Positions 7,701 through 9,404 of a stretch of 9,404 nucleotides of DNA are shown here, one piece after another (positions within the stretch are counted from its first letter, which is position 1; each line of letters opens with the position of its first letter). The stretch lies in assembly GCA_001751085.1 (NCBI GenBank), contig MAXP01000120.1, positions 1 through 9,404 on the forward strand, given 5' to 3'. The stretch is from Desulfobacterales bacterium C00003060. Lineage in GTDB: Bacteria > Desulfobacterota > Desulfobacteria > Desulfobacterales > C00003060. Under the pieces are notes generated by a model. The model ran no database searches, was not told the DNA's origin, and was given only the letters and a program-made list of their open reading frames with translations. The translations under genes and the position numbers were made by a program.

Positions 7701-7957
7701 CCTGAGAAAATAATTAGCGGAATATCCGGTGCCATTTGCTGCCGCATTTGCAAGGCAGCCCTGCCATCGAAAGAAGGCAGCTTACAGTCTGCCAGGATCA
7801 AGTCGGGTTTTTCATCAAGCGCTTTTCTAAAGCCTTCTTCTGTATCTACCCTGCTCGATTTAACATTAAACCCTCCCTGCTCAAGTTGATTTACTGCCAA
7901 CTCCGCATCATCGTGATTATCATCGAGAATTAGCAAACTTAATGCTTTTTCCTCCAT
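4775..7957 (-). CDS. Hybrid sensor histidine kinase, REC-4xPAS-HisKA-HATPase-REC
   Basis: A 1060-residue protein without membrane segments, so a cytoplasmic sensor. Domains: receiver 1-122 (D12 D13, phosphoacceptor D57, K107); PAS 1 about 141-270; PAS 2 about 277-393; PAS 3 about 402-517, with Cys 445, 456, 459, 461 and 464; PAS 4 about 526-643; HisKA with GGIAHDFNN and phosphorylatable H668; HATPase about 765-922 with N box around N775 and N779, G1 box D858-T-G-H-G, F box IFDPFFTTK and G2 box GEGTGMGLS; C-terminal receiver about 942-1058 (D947 D948, D993, K1043). Between the N and G1 boxes the protein carries an extra stretch (about 799-844) encoded by repeat DNA. The start at 7957 is chosen over a TTG at 7990 because the duplicated gene starts at the same MEEKALSLLI and AGAGG lies upstream. 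Neither the signal nor the downstream partner can be read from the sequence; PAS 3 hints at metal or redox sensing. Confidence 0.95.
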   Translation of the reverse strand: MEEKALSLLILDDNHDDAELAVNQLEQGGFNVKSSRVDTEEGFRKALDEKPDLILADCKLPSFDGRAALQMRQQMAPDIPLIIFSGTIGEEVAVECMKSGARDYVFKDRLFRLGPAVKRAIEEAEAYRQCKRAEESLRESEGRYRTLIDDVLDSSDVGIFILNSEFRVVWVNRALERYFGFKRDEVIGKDKRQIIREGIKDIFEDPETFCEKVLSTYDDNTYIENFECRVLPEGNRQERWLEHWSQPIRSGLYQGGRIEHYTNITEFKRFQGKLRESEAFSSSLLSNSPHAIIVINPDSSVRYVGPSLEKLTGFSSADLIGKKAPYPWWTEETLQKTGRDFEKAMVKGAQRLEELFQKKDGDRFCVEITSTPVRSNGKLQYYLANWVDITERKWAEEALFESVAQKQALLDGLPDMIMQIDTNMTVLWANKTALDMNPDSVGQTCHKAYVNGDDPCQGCPCMRCMDTGQIERGVMYQPAVKGIQDESHWEDIGVPIKDNHGRIVGAIEIARNVTDRKKTEQKLRETRDYLENLINHVSAPIIVWDPEFRITRFNNAFQRLTGYATDEVIGQEFRMLFPEGSRRESVNKITRTLSGEYWKSVEIPILRKDGDVRHVLCNSSNVYADDGTTLLSTIVQGIDITKQKHLEAQLRQTQKMEALGTLAGGIAHDFNNILFAVIGYAELALDHAPKGSLLQSHLQEVVKAGSRAKDLVKQILTFSRQAEHELKAVQVKLIVKETLKLLRPSLPTTIEIRQNIQSDSVVLADPTQIHQVFMNLCTNAAHAMREEGGTLEVSLHNADFGFRNSELEQNDEQSAIPGPDLTHGRNRVFQSRRARVDRDPQSAIGFVPGPHLRLTVSDTGHGMTPDVLERIFDPFFTTKEPGEGTGMGLSVVHGIVKSLGGTITVDSQPGKGSTFRIYLPLAERELEPEVETEKTVPTGDERILFIDDEQVLANMGKQMLDRLGYEVASRTSSIEALELFRAQPDRFDLVITDMTMPNMTGEKLAAEIMNIRPDIPIILCTGFSKHISEEKAKEMGIRAFIMKPLARRDLADTIRKVLDE
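5426..5564. repeat. Repeat element inserted in frame in the HATPase domain
   Basis: Composite of three parts on the plus strand: 7-bp units GATTGCG, GATTGCG, GATCTCG (5426-5446); a 59-bp core with CCCTGGC/GCCAGGG ends (5452-5510) like that at 1462-1520; and four 7-bp units from TAATTCC, GAATTCC to two copies of GAAATCC (5537-5564). It encodes residues about 799-844 of the hybrid kinase, a stretch with no kinase-like residues placed in the loop between two strands of the ATP-binding domain. The reading frame is kept throughout. Confidence 0.75.
7555..7957 (-). repeat. 403-bp duplicated receiver segment, copy 2
   Basis: The partner of 3116-3518. This copy retains the canonical phosphoacceptor (GAC at codon 57, against TAC in the other copy), so it is closer to the functional ancestral state. 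Confidence 0.9.
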
Positions 7958-8081
7958 AATTCGGCCTCTTCCTAAGTATTCGGCCACCAAGACACTAAGC
8001 GACTTTGAGACGTTTTCAAATTTAATTGCCTGTCGGCGGACTCCGTTTCAGGGAATTTCCCCGAACTTTTTGAGAAGTTAG
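7958..8081. other. Intergenic gap with an 8-bp repeat and an imperfect palindrome
   Basis: A 124-bp gap between the PAS kinase and the hybrid kinase. It holds two 8-bp words, CCACCAAG and ACACTAAG (7984-7999), and an odd-length near-palindrome at 8047-8065 (TTCAGGGAATTTCCCCGAA, one mismatched pair) just after the kinase stop codon. The palindrome has no U-run on the minus strand and no adequate loop, so it is not a normal terminator. No convincing promoter was seen; read-through from the upstream kinase is possible. Confidence 0.5.
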
Positions 8082-9239
8082 TCACAAGTGCCTTGAAATG
8101 GATACATAGAAGGTACTCCACTTCTTTGAGTCGGATCCTACCCACACCCTGCCCTCATGTTGTTCCGCTATTTCTTTCACAATGGCTAACCCCAAACCCG
8201 ACCCTTGAACGCCCCTGGACGTTTTATGCCGTTGAAAAGGCCCAAAAATATCTTCAGAATCACTCCTCCTTATGAGCACCCCATCGTTGCTTACAGAAAG
8301 GGTGTCAAATTCATCGGATGCCTTATGTTCGATCCTGATCTCACTCAAATCGTCTCCTCCATATTTTAGTGCGTTATCCACAAGATTTCTCAGGACCCTT
8401 ACAATGGACAGACGGTCCGCTCTAATCTCCGCAAAGCTTTCCGGTTGTGACCACCTTATTTGACGAATACTAAGCTGGGCGGAGAATTCGTCTTTGATCA
8501 TGTCCAGGACCTCTCTTAGTCTAACTTTCTCTATGCTCAGCGGCACCTCTTTGCTTGATATGTAAACATTAATATTCTCAACAAGTGCACCAATCTGTTC
8601 AACCGATGTCATGATTTGCTCACAGTAATTCTTTGCCCTTTCATCAAGACTGTCCCCATAGTGTTCATGAAGAAGCCTTGTTAAGCCATAGACGGCGACA
8701 GCCGGGCTTTTAAGGTCATGCGACACCGAGTAAGCAAACAGTTTTATTCTTTCAGAACTTTCTTTCAACGCCTCCGCAGCTCGTTGTTGGTCACTTATGT
8801 CAACCATGGTTGATCGAACACCCACGACGTTTCCGTCGTTGTCGTATTCCAGTACGTCATCAATGGAAACATGGATCTTTGAGCCATTTTTCTTGAGATA
8901 GATCCTGTTATCTTGCTTTGGGATGCGTTTTCCTTCAAGCTTAAGTCGAAACCTTTTTTCTGCCTCCTTTCGTTGTTCCGCCAATATAAAGGTAAAGATA
9001 GGTCTGCCCACCATTTCGTCTTCTGTGTATCCAAGCATTTTCCTTTCAGTTTGATTTACCTGCGTGATAATTCCCTCGGAATCAAGCATATGATAAGCAA
9101 CAGGGGCATGATCCCATAACTCCTTGTATCGATCCTGGCTCTCCCGTAATGCCTCCTCCGCCCGTTTTCGTTCAATGGATTTTTTTTCTAACTCCTTGAC
9201 CCTTTGTTCCAACTCTTCACAGGTTGGTTTTTTGACCAT
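8082..9239 (-). CDS. PAS-domain sensor histidine kinase with unusual G1 box
   Basis: A 385-residue soluble kinase. An N-terminal coiled coil (1-38, MVKKPTCEELEQRVKELE) leads to one PAS domain (about 36-152), a HisKA helix pair with SVSHDLKSP (phosphorylatable H174), and a HATPase domain (about 275-383). The N box is present (RNLVDNALKYGG, N285 and N289) and the G2 box is intact (GSGLGLAIV, 346-354). In place of the usual D-x-G-x-G of the G1 box it has N318-D319-G320-V321-L322, so the adenine-contacting Asp is shifted or absent. The start at 9239 has GGAGGA 7 nt upstream; 20 further in-frame codons upstream run through a terminator hairpin and are not protein-like. No receiver is attached, so phosphate would pass to a separate receiver, for example one of those in this cluster (inference). 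Confidence 0.93.
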   Translation of the reverse strand: MVKKPTCEELEQRVKELEKKSIERKRAEEALRESQDRYKELWDHAPVAYHMLDSEGIITQVNQTERKMLGYTEDEMVGRPIFTFILAEQRKEAEKRFRLKLEGKRIPKQDNRIYLKKNGSKIHVSIDDVLEYDNDGNVVGVRSTMVDISDQQRAAEALKESSERIKLFAYSVSHDLKSPAVAVYGLTRLLHEHYGDSLDERAKNYCEQIMTSVEQIGALVENINVYISSKEVPLSIEKVRLREVLDMIKDEFSAQLSIRQIRWSQPESFAEIRADRLSIVRVLRNLVDNALKYGGDDLSEIRIEHKASDEFDTLSVSNDGVLIRRSDSEDIFGPFQRHKTSRGVQGSGLGLAIVKEIAEQHEGRVWVGSDSKKWSTFYVSISRHL

Positions 9240-9381
9240 GAGCAAATCCTCCAATTGTCTCAAAAACAAAAAAGGCCGTACCACATCGGTATGTGTCATA
9301 CCGCGTACGAGCCTTTACGAGTCCCATAAGGAGCATTGCCAGGACTTGTATATCATCATCTATAACAAGAATTCGGGCCAT
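9217..9381 (-). pseudogene. Truncated response-regulator fragment / 54-codon upstream ORF
   Basis: The ORF opens with MARILVIDDDIQVLAMLL, an unmistakable receiver-domain N-terminus with the acidic residues D8-D10 in place, and has GAGG upstream of its ATG. After about residue 20 the similarity stops: the following codons pass through a terminator hairpin and the ribosome binding site of the downstream kinase, and end with TGA 23 bp inside the kinase gene in another frame. The phosphoacceptor part is missing. Most likely it is a receiver gene truncated by a deletion. A leader ORF coupling translation to the kinase is a less likely alternative. Confidence 0.7.
9262..9315 (-). terminator. Rho-independent terminator upstream of the PAS kinase
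   Basis: On the minus strand a long interrupted stem: AAGGC (9315-9311) pairs with GCCTT (9276-9272), CGTAC (9309-9305) with GTACG (9281-9277), and CGGTATG (9303-9297) with CATACCG (9293-9287) around a 3-nt loop. It is followed by TTTTTTGTTTTT (9273-9262). It ends 22 bp before the kinase ATG and would stop transcription coming from the receiver fragment, unless the overlapping ORF is being translated. Confidence 0.75.
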
Positions 9382-9383
9382 GG

Positions 9384-9404
9384 TCTCGTTCCTCGTTTCT
9401 CGTT
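9384..9404. repeat. Heptamer array at the right edge
   Basis: Three 7-bp units (TCTCGTT, CCTCGTT, then TCTCGTT) running to the last base of the window, probably continuing beyond it. On the minus strand the middle unit supplies the AGG of the ribosome binding site of the receiver fragment. Confidence 0.75.

Noticed and set aside
7958..7990. TTG start adding 11 residues to the hybrid kinase
   Set aside because: The duplicated gene starts at the internal MEEK, the ribosome binding site fits that ATG, and the extra codons overlap an intergenic 8-bp repeat.
8047..8065. Terminator after the PAS kinase
   Set aside because: The palindrome is perfect enough to notice but has almost no loop and no U-run on the minus strand; kept only as part of the intergenic description.

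Overview
The window reads as a chromosomal signalling locus of a strictly or mostly anaerobic deltaproteobacterium (Desulfobacterota, probably Desulfobacterales-like). This is an inference from three things: the style of the multi-PAS soluble kinases (N-terminus MVKKPTCEELEQRVKELE, REC-PAS-PAS-PAS-PAS-HisKA-HATPase-REC layout), the abundance of HD-GYP proteins, and intergenic DNA full of short 7- and 8-bp word repeats. All supported genes are on the minus strand, so transcription runs from high to low coordinates. No RNA gene, transposase or CRISPR array was seen.

In transcription order: a truncated receiver-domain ORF (9381-9217) starts the window and has a rho-independent terminator inside it. 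It overlaps the start of a PAS histidine kinase (9239-8082). After 124 bp comes a 1060-residue hybrid kinase (7957-4775). A 60-bp gap follows with a good promoter and a 27-bp palindrome, in front of a DUF4143-type AAA ATPase (4714-3533). Only 14 bp downstream is a REC-PAS-GGDEF-HD-GYP protein (3518-1560). A 142-bp gap with a dispersed repeat separates it from a REC-HD-GYP response regulator (1417-350). Positions 47-349 contain no gene but several short-repeat arrays, and the first codons of another gene lie at 46-1.

Functionally this looks like a phosphorelay and cyclic-di-GMP module: two kinases, one receiver/diguanylate cyclase protein and one receiver/c-di-GMP phosphodiesterase, with an unrelated-looking ATPase wedged in the middle. 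The N-terminal receiver of the hybrid kinase and that of the GGDEF protein are recent duplicates (403 bp aligned without gaps, about 83% identical over the first 130 residues). The GGDEF copy has lost the phosphoacceptor (Asp to Tyr at 57), and the same protein has Tyr in place of the metal-binding His of its HD motif (Y512 D513). The duplicated receiver therefore looks like a pseudo-receiver on a protein whose cyclase half is intact and whose phosphodiesterase half is probably not.

Other points of interest are an in-frame repeat element inside the ATP-binding domain of the hybrid kinase, a related 59-bp element upstream of the REC-HD-GYP gene, and tandem arrays of 7-bp words (sequence differing from site to site, period constant) at several places. 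The ATPase gene has a promoter that would give a nearly leaderless mRNA.
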